From: a virus
DNA length: 64,000 nt
Direction: 5' to 3' (one strand)
IMG/VR virus record: IMGVR_UViG_3300031963_000102
Coordinates: 1 to 64,000 of that record
In this document: piece by piece, positions 19,703 through 28,184 of the stretch
Layout of the letters: each line of letters begins with the position of its first letter
Position numbering within the stretch: the stretch's first letter is position 1
Notes under the pieces: generated by a model
What the model saw: only the letters and a program-made list of their open reading frames with translations
Databases searched by the model: none
What the model was told of the DNA's origin: nothing
Program-made: the position numbers and the translations under genes

Positions 19703-21504
19703 CACTGGGAAGTTCTGTGCCGTCGCTGCCGGTCGCAGCTGTAGATGTGCCTGAGATATCGAGGTTCACGGCGACGTTTACCTACAACAGATTCACGCCA
19801 GACGAGCTAACGACCCCTGGAAAAAGGGTCACGTCACCATTTGGCACCGTGGAGTTCTCCAGAACGGTACCTAGGTTCATCACACTGAACTGGAACAAGG
19901 TTCATGTTAGTTCTACCGGCAAGCTCAACAAGCCAATGCTCGATATTCAGTTGAAAGACTATCCCAACTCCATCGTTGATGAAGAACTTCTTTCACTGAA
20001 GAACTACAGCTACTTTCAGCAGCAAGAGACAGAGCTTGTTGCTCAGACACAGGTGTATCTGGACAAGCTGTACAAGCAGCTGAACTACAACACAACAAAC
20101 GCTTCCTTGTCGGATGCCATTCGAGCTCTGCACGAATCCACGCCCGAAGGTGTCTCTGGAGAGTTCCTGTCTAAGTACCTGTCTGTTGCGCTCAGCAAAA
20201 CGCTGAAGATGCAAAGAAGAGATAACACAGCAACCAACTCCATAGAGCAACTCACAACCGTTGCACCGGTGTCGCACAAAGTGTTTGGTACCGTTCTTCA
20301 TGAGAAGTTGCTGAATGACACTCTTACACCCATAGACAAAGGGCTTACTTCCGGACTGCAGGGTACTTTTGACACGCAAGCCAGCGTGCGCCAGTACAGC
20401 AACAGGTTGAACGGCTCTCAGTACGACTTGACGCTAGCCGATCCTGTTGTTGTCTCTACAACAGAACAGACGGTTGACACAGGACTAGTATACCAGTCGA
20501 CAGGCTACACAATCGACAGATACAGAGTTGCATCAACAGGAGGTCTTGTTGACAAGACCACTTTCTATGTTGAGCTTCCTGACACTGTGGAGTTTATCGA
20601 CACAGAAGTGGTATACGGTCAGCGATACGTGTATGACATAAGGGTAGTCACGGCCATACAGACAATGAGCTTTAGCGCTGAAGAGAAAGTCAACGTAACA
20701 GCAACGTATCTTGTGGCAAGTAAGCCAGTCAGGCAATCCATAGAAACGGTTGACAACACACCAGCGGAACCACCAACGGACTTCTTCGTGCGCTGGGACT
20801 ATGGCTCAAGGAAACCTGTTCTCACCTGGAACTATCCCATTGACCCCCGAAGGCACATCAAGTATTTCCAAGTGTTCAGAAGGAAGAACGTAGGCAGACA
20901 GCGCCCAGTTCAACAGCCCTTCGAGCTTGTAAGGATGTACGATGTCAACGACCTTCAGAATGGTGAAGGTACGTACTACAGCAACAACGGAGAACTGTTC
21001 TCGTTTGTGCAGGGCGAAGGAAGCATCGACAGCAGCCTTGTTGTGAAGGTAAGCTCAACAAGAAACACGGAAGTCTTCACACCCACAAGCTATGTTGACG
21101 AAGAGTTCAACCCTGAAGACTACTACATTTACGCAGTAGCAGCAGTGGATGCTCACGGCATAACAACGAACCTGTCAAACCAAATAGGTGTCAAGTTCAA
21201 CGGGCAGAGAAACACCATAGACCGTGTTGACATATCTCAGCCAAATGCCCCCAAGCCATATCCGAACCTGTATATCAACCGTGATACTTTTATCGATACA
21301 ATGAAGACCGAAGGTTATAGTCAAGTCACTGTTGTGTTCAACCCAGAATACTTGACTCTTCACAACGCTAGCGGAGACAACATGAACTTGCTAGCTATGG
21401 GTCCGGACAACTTCTACCGGCTACAACTCATCAACACGGACCTTCAAGAAGATGCCATGGTGGATATCAAGATAACAGACAACAGAACGAACCCAACAAG
21501 GTAA
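19699..21504 (+). CDS. Tail protein with fibronectin-III-like domain
   Basis: 601 residues, coupled to the previous gene (ATGA). Residues about 365-495 form an FN3-like module: RKPVLTWNYPIDPRRHIKYF, then QVFRRKN, closing with DYYIYAVAAVDAHGITTNLS. It resembles the module ending the protein at 13641. The C-terminal 100 residues include FIDTMKTEGYSQVTVVFNP. A surface-exposed tail component is likely; the precise part of the virion is unknown. Confidence 0.65.
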   Translation: MTLGSSVPSLPVAAVDVPEISRFTATFTYNRFTPDELTTPGKRVTSPFGTVEFSRTVPRFITLNWNKVHVSSTGKLNKPMLDIQLKDYPNSIVDEELLSLKNYSYFQQQETELVAQTQVYLDKLYKQLNYNTTNASLSDAIRALHESTPEGVSGEFLSKYLSVALSKTLKMQRRDNTATNSIEQLTTVAPVSHKVFGTVLHEKLLNDTLTPIDKGLTSGLQGTFDTQASVRQYSNRLNGSQYDLTLADPVVVSTTEQTVDTGLVYQSTGYTIDRYRVASTGGLVDKTTFYVELPDTVEFIDTEVVYGQRYVYDIRVVTAIQTMSFSAEEKVNVTATYLVASKPVRQSIETVDNTPAEPPTDFFVRWDYGSRKPVLTWNYPIDPRRHIKYFQVFRRKNVGRQRPVQQPFELVRMYDVNDLQNGEGTYYSNNGELFSFVQGEGSIDSSLVVKVSSTRNTEVFTPTSYVDEEFNPEDYYIYAVAAVDAHGITTNLSNQIGVKFNGQRNTIDRVDISQPNAPKPYPNLYINRDTFIDTMKTEGYSQVTVVFNPEYLTLHNASGDNMNLLAMGPDNFYRLQLINTDLQEDAMVDIKITDNRTNPTR

Positions 21505-21553
21505 GAACTGGTTTTGCTACAAGAGCTAGTTACACAGAGAAGAAAGACGGATT

Positions 21554-22255
21554 ATGGGATTCCTACAACCTGACACCTCAAACATATTCATGGATGCGAT
21601 TGTGACCGACCTTGGCAGGCAGAAGCTAGCTCAAGGTACCTTCAACATCGTGAAGTTTGCTCTGGGCGACGATGAAGTTGACTACGGCATGATTACTCGG
21701 TATGGAAGGACCGTTGGTTCAGAACGCATTGAAAAGAACACACCTGTGTTTGAAGCTGTCATGAACAACAAGCTTGCCTTGGTGCATCCGTTGGTTTCTA
21801 TCCCAGACCCAAACCGATATACCATGCCGAAGCTGTCCATAACAGCAACATCAGGCTTGACAGGAACAACCCTTGCTCTTGGCACAGGAGCAACCAACAA
21901 GCAGACGGTCATCATTCAACAGACTCTTACTGGCGGCGAACAAATCCCACAAGAGCTTGTTGACAATCAGTTCATGGTCACATGTGACGACAGGTTCCTG
22001 AGAATCATCGGAAGCACACCAACCGTGGACAGAAACCGTCAAGCCAGTTACATCGTGACAAGAGATGGTTCCTTGAGCTCGCAAGGTGGTTCAACTGTGA
22101 GCGTGCCTGTGAACGCCAAGGCAATCACTGACGCACAGTTCTTGATGTTCGGGCAGCCAACAGACAAGACGGTTATCAGAACTGTCGTTCGTGTAACTGG
22201 CATGAGCACAGGTACAGTTGTTGAGTTCGTAGCACAAATCACCAAGAACGCCTGA
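21554..22255 (+). CDS. Tail-associated protein, paralogous start to 12528 gene
   Basis: 233 residues. The start MGFLQPDTSNIFMDAIVTDL, then GRQKLAQGTFNIVKFALGDD, is the same conserved module as in the gene at 12528. It is more typical here because it continues with EVDYG. Proteins with this start occur repeatedly in tail regions of T4-like phages. The remainder is a short beta-rich domain with ITATSGLTGTTLALG. The 49-base leader contains GAAGAAAGACGGA before the ATG as a possible ribosome binding site. Confidence 0.65.
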   Translation: MGFLQPDTSNIFMDAIVTDLGRQKLAQGTFNIVKFALGDDEVDYGMITRYGRTVGSERIEKNTPVFEAVMNNKLALVHPLVSIPDPNRYTMPKLSITATSGLTGTTLALGTGATNKQTVIIQQTLTGGEQIPQELVDNQFMVTCDDRFLRIIGSTPTVDRNRQASYIVTRDGSLSSQGGSTVSVPVNAKAITDAQFLMFGQPTDKTVIRTVVRVTGMSTGTVVEFVAQITKNA

Positions 22256-22294
22256 GTTCTCGGAACTAAGCACTAAAAAGAGGAAACACACAGC

Positions 22295-23476
22295 ATGGCA
22301 ACATTTCAGTTCTTCGACCTTCAAACAGACAAGCGTGTCCAGGGAGACGTGCTGGAACAGGTTCTTGACGTTATCGGCAATGATGTGTCGAGCTCAACTT
22401 CAAGGAGAAAGGCCCTTGTGTGGGTTACTGGTTCAGGCACAGGAACCGGTGTCACCTCTTCGTACGTGCAGACGGTGTTCGACCAGGACTACACCCTGCA
22501 GACGGCCAACCCTGTGTTCGACATCACGGTTGGACTGCACACAAGCTCACTTCTTGTTTCCAGGACAACAACCTCTTACGACAGCACGAACGACCAATAC
22601 TACTTCCCATCGTCCTCGATGATGATGAGGGAGAAGATTGACCTTTATCGCACGTTCTCCCAACAGCTGCTTGGTTCGAAGAACAAGGCGTTCACATTTA
22701 TCTCTGGTGCGTTGAACGGTACCGAGATCAAGGAAGCCGTGTTCGTGAGCTTCAAGAGACTGTTCTTCCGTGATCAGCTCAAGAGAGAGACGTTCGCTCT
22801 CAGGATGTTCTATAGCGGCTCTGCATACACAGCATCGCTCATCGCTCCTGGAACCAACGAGAAAATCTACACAGACCTTGGTTCCACATCGAATGTGAAC
22901 TACAGCTTCCCCGGTGGTTCCGTTGGCACCCTTGTCGACACAGCAACAACCAGCTCTGTTGGACTCGTGTGGCACGATCAGGGTATCATCATCCTAGATG
23001 CCTCTAGAGTGTTCGATGCCACACAGAGCATCAACGGCACAATCAAGAGCATCACAACAACAGCACAGCCCTTCTCGGGTTCGCTGTTGTCAAGTTCTGT
23101 CTATGGATACAACAGCCTGTTCTACAGCGCATCGGTTGACGACATTCTGGATCACTTGTGTTCGACAAGGTTCACAGGCTCGGATGCAACGGTCATGGCT
23201 TTCGCCAACCAGACCAACATCAACTCGACTGTGTACTTCTGCAGACTTGCTGCAGACAGGTTCAACTACAGCAGCAACCCAACCTACACAGACAGCAACG
23301 GCAGGATTGTGGTGATTGATCCAGGACAAGAGGATATTCAGCGAGGCTTCACCTTCTTCACAACGATCGGGTTGTACGACGCAGACAACAACCTGTTGGC
23401 AGTGGGAAAGACATCAAGGCCCGTGTTCAAGTCTGTTCAAAGGGACTATCCGATCAAAGTTCGTCTAGACGTGTGA
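22295..23476 (+). CDS. Virion structural protein, unknown
   Basis: 393 residues with an AAGAGGAAAC ribosome binding site before the ATG. The N-terminus MATFQFFDLQTDKRVQGDVL is followed by a Thr/Ser/Gly-rich beta region. Helical residues around 110-145 include MMMREKIDLYRTFSQQLLG. The last 60 residues (GRIVVIDPGQEDIQRGF, then VRLDV at the end) look like a compact beta domain. It lies one base before the next gene. Confidence 0.6.
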   Translation: MATFQFFDLQTDKRVQGDVLEQVLDVIGNDVSSSTSRRKALVWVTGSGTGTGVTSSYVQTVFDQDYTLQTANPVFDITVGLHTSSLLVSRTTTSYDSTNDQYYFPSSSMMMREKIDLYRTFSQQLLGSKNKAFTFISGALNGTEIKEAVFVSFKRLFFRDQLKRETFALRMFYSGSAYTASLIAPGTNEKIYTDLGSTSNVNYSFPGGSVGTLVDTATTSSVGLVWHDQGIIILDASRVFDATQSINGTIKSITTTAQPFSGSLLSSSVYGYNSLFYSASVDDILDHLCSTRFTGSDATVMAFANQTNINSTVYFCRLAADRFNYSSNPTYTDSNGRIVVIDPGQEDIQRGFTFFTTIGLYDADNNLLAVGKTSRPVFKSVQRDYPIKVRLDV

Positions 23477-23477
23477 T

Positions 23478-25907
23478 ATGTCAATCCAGAGGTTCGATCC
23501 AGAAGACATTGAAGTATTCTCTATTGAGACAGCTCCCAGAACAGTTTTTGTTTCTGGTAGCTGGGGTACGTCTGGTTCTGCCTACATCTATCCCAGGCGT
23601 TCAACAGCCATAAAAGAGTACGATGTCAACTGGACCGTTGCTGAAGGCACACCGTCTGGTGCTTTTGCTCAGATCAACAACCTTGATGACGTTCTGAACC
23701 TTGCAAGACTGTCGCCGTCAACAACCGACAAGACTTCGTACATGAGGGAGTACCTCAACCGTGTTGGTTCACAACCTCAGAATTTGAGGAACGCTCAGAA
23801 GAAGAACATCGAGCGTTCAACTCCAGGAGTCAACCTTGATTCTGACATGACAAGGAAGTTCACCATCACGAATGCAGTGATGCCGTACTACGCCAACTTC
23901 GGAACGAACTACAACTTCGGATTCACCAATTACAACTGCCTGAACTTCTTCACAGCAAGCTCTGTGCCTTCCAACACAGCCCTGCTGTATCCGATGTCAA
24001 GCTCTGCTGGTGCAGCAGGTAGCATTGTTACGGCTTCGTATATTCCTTCTGGAGCGTTCAGCTTCGACTTCTGGATCAATCCCAAGTACACGACCGATAG
24101 TTCAGCTGCACAGTTCAAGGCTGGAACCCTGTTTCATGTTTCTGGGGCTTACGCTCTCAGCTTGATATCAGGTTCTTCAAGAGACACCAATGGTTTCGTC
24201 AACGGCTATAGACTGCTTCTGCAGCTGAGCTCAAGCACCACAACCAAGCCGTCCGCTATCAACCCCGCATCTCTTGCAGGGAACTCTTTCGTTTCCTCAG
24301 ACAATGCACTGTCCAGAAACACATGGCATCATGTGACTGTCAGATGGGGAACGAACAGCTATAACTTCGGTAGCGGAAGCTTCCTTGTTGATGGCGTTGA
24401 AGCTGGAACGTTCTACGTTCCTTCAGCCTCAATAGCCCCAAGGTATGAGTCCGGGGTTGCTAACCCTGATATGCTGTGTGTTGGGAACTTCTTCGAAGGA
24501 CCGAACGCTGGTGCTTCCTTGTCTGCTTATTTCTTCTCTGAAGCTGCACAGACAAGATATGGTGTGCCTGTCACCGGTTCTGCCTTCATCTCAAGCACGA
24601 CTCAGGATGAACCAACTTCATATGCACTAGAGCATCCACTGAACGCTGAAGTGCATGAGCTCAAGCTCTATGAGCGGTTCCTTCCTGATGGTGAAGTGCT
24701 TTCGAGAAGCGCTGCTGGTGCTTCGCTGTCTGATACTACCTTGTTGTTCTATGTTCCACCTCTGTTCACGAGAGAGTCTCCGTCAAGAAGCGTTGATACC
24801 AACGGTGGAGTTGGTGGAGTCCTTGCTCATCCCTTCCAAGCGGTAGACGGGACAACAACTCATCCGTTCAACGTAGACCTTAGCTTCGACACAGGTGGAC
24901 ACTACATCAACCTGGAGAACTATTCAAGGGAATTTGTTCAGGGCAACTATCCTAGGCTTATCAACCTGACCGGCTCAGCTATAACGGGGAACTCTAGACA
25001 GCTGACCGCCAATGGTTTCCTGTATGCCTCTGGATCGAATAGAAAGGCATCTCTAACCGTTCTGCCATGTGACAACGGACAGTTCGTGCCAAGTTACTAT
25101 GAGCTCCTCAGAACGCTCAATACGAGCTCGTTCATAACAGATAAAGGCAACACGGCTCTCAACCTTGTCACACTCAAGAACATGTACTCACTGGATAGCA
25201 TATATGACCTTGTGCCTCCTGTGAGTGGTTCTGATACCCTGAACACCGAAGGTTCTGGAAGTACCAGCATCATTGCTGCACTCTCCGGCTTCGACAGCAC
25301 CAGTTCTTTCGGTACACTCAACCCTCAACGCACACCAACCATCCTGCAACGTACACAAGAGAACGGTTCCCTCCAGACCGTCATGTTCAACGCAAGTAGC
25401 TTGTTCTACGGCAACAGGATAAAGCCAGGAACGCTGTCCATAACTGATTGCAATATATCCAACAGTGCTGGAAAAGTTGGCATGACCCTCCGAGATGATG
25501 GATACGGTTCTCTCTACAGAGCAGATGGCACAGGTAGCCACGCAACATGGAACTCCGTAGGTAACGTGTTCTATGACAACGGTATCGTTCTCCTCAAGAA
25601 CCCAAGCCTGTACTTCTTCGGTGAGACAGGTTTCTCTTGTTCCTTCCAAGGCGAACGTAACATCCATGTCCTCAAGTTGGATATGTACGCCAACCCTCTT
25701 GAACTTGTTAGCTCAAGCAATCCCAGCTGGTCTTCAGCCCTGAGCGCCAGCTTGAACACGTCTGACTTCGATAACCGATATGTCTACATCACAGACCTGT
25801 ATGTGCATGACGATAACCTCAACGTCATCATGAAGACCAAGATGGCTCAACCGGTACTGAAGAGAACGGGTGAGAAGCTGAAGTTCTCTACCAAGCTGGA
25901 CTGGTAA
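23478..25907 (+). CDS. Tail protein with LamG-like lectin domain
   Basis: 809 residues. Residues about 190-420 form a concanavalin A/LamG-like module: FDFWINPKYT, then NTWHHVTVRWG, then GSFLVDGVEAG, closing with LNAEVHELKLYERFLPDGE. This order of strands is typical for lectin-like domains that bind polysaccharide. The remainder is beta-rich. The C-terminus has LYVHDDNLNVIMKTKMAQPV, resembling the ending of the 22295 protein (VGKTSRPVFKSV), so the two may share a C-terminal attachment fold. It is the last gene of the first virion block. Confidence 0.7.
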   Translation: MSIQRFDPEDIEVFSIETAPRTVFVSGSWGTSGSAYIYPRRSTAIKEYDVNWTVAEGTPSGAFAQINNLDDVLNLARLSPSTTDKTSYMREYLNRVGSQPQNLRNAQKKNIERSTPGVNLDSDMTRKFTITNAVMPYYANFGTNYNFGFTNYNCLNFFTASSVPSNTALLYPMSSSAGAAGSIVTASYIPSGAFSFDFWINPKYTTDSSAAQFKAGTLFHVSGAYALSLISGSSRDTNGFVNGYRLLLQLSSSTTTKPSAINPASLAGNSFVSSDNALSRNTWHHVTVRWGTNSYNFGSGSFLVDGVEAGTFYVPSASIAPRYESGVANPDMLCVGNFFEGPNAGASLSAYFFSEAAQTRYGVPVTGSAFISSTTQDEPTSYALEHPLNAEVHELKLYERFLPDGEVLSRSAAGASLSDTTLLFYVPPLFTRESPSRSVDTNGGVGGVLAHPFQAVDGTTTHPFNVDLSFDTGGHYINLENYSREFVQGNYPRLINLTGSAITGNSRQLTANGFLYASGSNRKASLTVLPCDNGQFVPSYYELLRTLNTSSFITDKGNTALNLVTLKNMYSLDSIYDLVPPVSGSDTLNTEGSGSTSIIAALSGFDSTSSFGTLNPQRTPTILQRTQENGSLQTVMFNASSLFYGNRIKPGTLSITDCNISNSAGKVGMTLRDDGYGSLYRADGTGSHATWNSVGNVFYDNGIVLLKNPSLYFFGETGFSCSFQGERNIHVLKLDMYANPLELVSSSNPSWSSALSASLNTSDFDNRYVYITDLYVHDDNLNVIMKTKMAQPVLKRTGEKLKFSTKLDW

Positions 25908-25983
25908 CCTTCAGCTATCCCTACTCTCTATAACCCTACTACTATTCCCATTATCTGTTACTATCCCAACCCCCTGAGAGTAC

Positions 25984-26009
25984 CTCTCTGGTAATGTTCC
26001 ACTGGCTAG
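25984..26009 (+). repeat. 26-bp dispersed inverted repeat, copy 1
   Basis: The 26 bases CTCTCTGGTAATGTTCCACT plus GGCTAG occur here and, inverted, at 51791-51816. A looser match extends upstream through a CCAACCCC block. Both copies lie just after the last gene of a virion block. Here the element precedes the nuclease gene, with a GGAGAG ribosome binding site 12 bases farther on. It may be a regulatory or recombination site; the function is unknown. Confidence 0.7.
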
Positions 26010-26031
26010 GTAGAATACAGGAGAGAATCAT

Positions 26032-26517
26032 ATGACCCGTACTACAACAGTGACACGTAAGCGAAGGATAAAGGGTATAAAGGGTAGGAAGCGTAGGAGG
26101 AAGAAGCACTACCACACAGGAACACACCACTCACCCAAGTGTGCTACTCCTGTTGAGTACCGTTCAGGTTGGGAGAAGACGGTTGCTAAGTACCTTGACA
26201 ACGATGCTTCGGTTGACAGGTACGAATATGAGAGCATCACCATCCCTTATGTGGTAAGAGGGAAAAACCGTTTATACTACCCAGACTTCCTGATATGGTA
26301 CAAGGGACAACCTGGACCTGTGCTTGTCGAAGTAAAGCGGCAAGACAAGCTCACGGACCCTGTTGTCATAGCAAAAGCGAAAGCAGCACGAGAATGGGCA
26401 CAGAAGAACGGAGCAACATATCAGATATGGACGGACAAGCTGATTCAGAGCATAACTCTGCTGCTGGAAGCACAAGCAGTGTCGAAGAAGCAAAGTCAGG
26501 CGAAGGGGAACCCCTAA
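26032..26517 (+). CDS. gp4-like head-completion protein / TnsA-like PD-(D/E)xK nuclease
   Basis: 161 residues. After a very basic N-terminus (RRIKGIKGRKRRRKKH) comes YRSGWEKTVAKYLDND, then ESITIPYVV, RLYYPDFLIWY and VLVEVK. The putative active site is E48, D85, E100 and K102, a PD-(D/E)xK arrangement. The pattern and size match T4 gp4 (gp50/4) head-completion proteins, which are related to TnsA-type nucleases. These finish the packaged head before tail joining. It has an AGGAGAG ribosome binding site and heads a new gene block after the virion genes. A DNA-repair nuclease role is the alternative. Confidence 0.75.
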   Translation: MTRTTTVTRKRRIKGIKGRKRRRKKHYHTGTHHSPKCATPVEYRSGWEKTVAKYLDNDASVDRYEYESITIPYVVRGKNRLYYPDFLIWYKGQPGPVLVEVKRQDKLTDPVVIAKAKAAREWAQKNGATYQIWTDKLIQSITLLLEAQAVSKKQSQAKGNP

Positions 26518-26759
26518 CTGTAGGGCAACTCTACACAGCGAGAACCATAGACTTTCGAAACTGTTCCTTTTCAGGTTTTGGATGGACACCAGGACCAAAT
26601 GGCTTCGAAGAAATTGTGCAGTCCGTAGTCCTGTTGTCGATGTACCGTGACACGTATGTCACTCCAATCGACAGCTACATGGCGTGGCACTGTCAGTGTC
26701 TAAAGTCCGACGGAACAACAGGCGTGTTTATGGCATCGGATCTCTATGCAAACCGATAG
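26427..26759 (+). CDS. PGKLYR-family small protein (LTVGQLYTAR type)
   Basis: The recognisable domain starts with LTVGQLYTARTIDF at about 26510 and ends GTTGVFMASDLYANR. The only ATG close upstream is at 26427, inside the nuclease gene, which gives about 30 extra N-terminal residues. No GTG or TTG is available between. The start is therefore uncertain and may use a rarer codon. It overlaps the following gene by 14 bases. Confidence 0.5.
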   Translation: MDGQADSEHNSAAGSTSSVEEAKSGEGEPLTVGQLYTARTIDFRNCSFSGFGWTPGPNGFEEIVQSVVLLSMYRDTYVTPIDSYMAWHCQCLKSDGTTGVFMASDLYANR

Positions 26760-26952
26760 TAACACAGTTCTGAAGCCTGGAGACTTGTGTTATTTCTCCG
26801 GGAATGTTGGAGTGCCATGCGTATATTTGGGCATTGCTACGGTTCCTCTGTTTCTTGGAATGGACCATACTTTCCTGGACGAACACGGACACGTTTGTTA
26901 CACGGTTTATGGAAACCTAAAACCATGGAAGGATGATGTGGCTCAGTGTTGA
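26746..26952 (+). CDS. PGKLYR-family small protein (LKPGDLCYFSG type)
   Basis: 68 residues. LKPGDLCYFSG near the start, PCVYLG in the middle and GNLKPWKDD near the end place it beside the next gene, which has LKPGELCYW, PCVYLG and LLRPWKK. The two are clear sister copies. It overlaps both neighbours, which implies coupled translation. Confidence 0.65.
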   Translation: MQTDSNTVLKPGDLCYFSGNVGVPCVYLGIATVPLFLGMDHTFLDEHGHVCYTVYGNLKPWKDDVAQC

Positions 26953-27116
26953 AACCAGGAGAACTGTGTTACTGGGTTCCATACCCATATGAACCCTGTG
27001 TCTATCTAGGTTTGACAGCAGATGGCTGTAGACACAGGTTCTTTATGGAAGGCATCGTGTGTGTGACTTCCGACTTCAGATTGTTGAGACCATGGAAGAA
27101 AATAACAACAACTTGA
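26946..27116 (+). CDS. PGKLYR-family small protein, 56 residues
   Basis: The GTG at 26946 precedes LKPGELCYWVPYPYEPCVYL and overlaps the end of the previous gene by 7 bases. The protein ends RLLRPWKKITTT. At 56 residues it is one of the shortest intact members. The body shares PCVYLG and a PWK ending with its upstream neighbour, so this is a tandem duplication. Confidence 0.65.
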   Translation: MLKPGELCYWVPYPYEPCVYLGLTADGCRHRFFMEGIVCVTSDFRLLRPWKKITTT

Positions 27117-27286
27117 CTCTGAAACCAGGAGACTTGTTCCTTGACACGGTTGGGGACTTGGTGATGATTCTGATTGTCAATGAACACCACATTCGATACT
27201 GTGCAATCGGTGACATTGGCACTCACAGATATTGGATCACAACGGTGCAAGTCATAGCTGCATTCTGGAAGAAGGTATCCGAATGA
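27092..27286 (+). CDS. PGKLYR-family small protein (LKPGDLFLD type)
   Basis: I choose ATG 27092 (MEENNNNLTLKPGDLFLD), which overlaps the previous gene by 25 bases; a start at 27059 is also open. The core VGDLVMILIVNEHHIRY fits the family's central strand. The end is AAFWKKVSE, in place of the usual DWEEV. It overlaps the next ATG by 4 bases (ATGA). Confidence 0.65.
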   Translation: MEENNNNLTLKPGDLFLDTVGDLVMILIVNEHHIRYCAIGDIGTHRYWITTVQVIAAFWKKVSE

Positions 27287-27462
27287 AAGGGAAAGACATA
27301 AAGCCGGGAGAACTGTACAGAACCAAGGCAGGATTCTTGCGCTTTATCCTTTCTGTCGAACCGGCGAAGTCAGGAACACACTTCATCTTCTTTATGGAAG
27401 CTGATGGAGAGACATACTGGGTTGGTTGTGTCGCAGCTAGCGACTGGACCAAGCTCTCATGA
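27283..27462 (+). CDS. PGKLYR-family small protein (IKPGELYRTK type)
   Basis: 59 residues from ATG 27283. MKGKDIKPGELYRTKAG is followed by FLRFILSVEPAK, then EADGETYWVGC, and ends SDWTKLS. This is a minimal, complete example of the family pattern. It is coupled by ATGA to its upstream neighbour and by ATGA to the next short ORF. Confidence 0.7.
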   Translation: MKGKDIKPGELYRTKAGFLRFILSVEPAKSGTHFIFFMEADGETYWVGCVAASDWTKLS

Positions 27463-27581
27463 CACATACCGCCAGAACGCTCTATACGGTTATCTACGGC
27501 GTTGCAACAACAACGTCATACAAGCTTAGGTTCGAGACAAGGGAAGCCTCTAATAAGGCTTGCAGGAAGACAGAAGGGTAA
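27459..27581 (+). CDS. Short coupled ORF, 40 residues, unknown
   Basis: An ATG at 27459 overlaps the previous TGA (ATGA) and opens 40 codons: MTHTARTLYTVIYGVATTT, then SYKLRFETREASNKACRKTEG. It ends 5 bases before the RuvC-like gene. The sequence suggests a beta-strand followed by a basic helix. It fills the gap exactly with coupled ends, which supports translation, but there is no homology evidence. Confidence 0.45.
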   Translation: MTHTARTLYTVIYGVATTTSYKLRFETREASNKACRKTEG

Positions 27582-27586
27582 TCTAG

Positions 27587-28159
27587 ATGACAACAACAGC
27601 AGGCACCATCATTCTCGGTCTTGACATAAGCACATCGGTTGTTGGTGTGTGTTTGCTGGATGCTTCAACTGGAGTTCTTGTTGACCTTCAGCCCATAAGG
27701 CTTACAAGTTCGAAGCTGCTTACTATGTGGGACAAGGCTGATGCTGCTATAGCTGGCATCAAATCCATAGTAGGACAGCATACAGTGATGAAGGTGTATG
27801 TGGAAGCAAACGCCAAGATGTTCTCTGTAGGATTCTCCAGCGCTGACACCTTGATGACTCTTGCCAAGTTCAACGGCATTGTGTCTTATCTGTGTCACAA
27901 GGCATTCGCTGCTCCCATAGTCGATGTCAACGTGTCTTCGGCAAGGAAAGCTGTGGGATTCAAGAACACCAAAACAGACAAGAGACCTGTGAAAGAGAAA
28001 GTGTTCGAGTTCGTAACAACGCTTCATCCAGAGTTTCCATGGAAGAAGCATGTTGCGAAGACCGGAAAGTCACAAGGGCAAGAAGTGTTCGATTCAGACA
28101 TGAAGGACTGCTCGGACGCTTGGGTCATTGCAGCGGGCGGCAAGAACCTGTGCTTGTGA
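27587..28159 (+). CDS. RuvC-like Holliday junction resolvase
   Basis: 190 residues with an RNase H-like fold pattern. IILGLDISTSVVGV holds the first acidic residue (D13), KVYVEAN the second (E73), and DMKDCSDAWVIAA holds a D164/D167 pair near the C-terminus. This matches the four-acidic layout of RuvC/YqgF-type resolvases in phages and poxviruses. It should cut branched DNA made during replication and recombination before packaging. The gene lies after a head-completion nuclease and before a paralogous trio, not in a replication cluster. Confidence 0.75.
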   Translation: MTTTAGTIILGLDISTSVVGVCLLDASTGVLVDLQPIRLTSSKLLTMWDKADAAIAGIKSIVGQHTVMKVYVEANAKMFSVGFSSADTLMTLAKFNGIVSYLCHKAFAAPIVDVNVSSARKAVGFKNTKTDKRPVKEKVFEFVTTLHPEFPWKKHVAKTGKSQGQEVFDSDMKDCSDAWVIAAGGKNLCL

Positions 28160-28162
28160 CGG

Positions 28163-28184
28163 TCTAGTTATCAGGCATGAATGA
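28163..28184 (+). repeat. Conserved leader and start context, copy 1
   Basis: TCTAGTTATCAGGC followed by the start ATGAATGA is identical at 29704-29725, in front of the second gene of the trio. No Shine-Dalgarno sequence other than CAGG is present. This is a shared translation or regulatory context kept after gene duplication. Confidence 0.6.

Noticed and set aside
25188-25667. 159-codon minus-strand frame
   Set aside because: Lies wholly inside the LamG-type tail gene; no start context and no recognisable domain.
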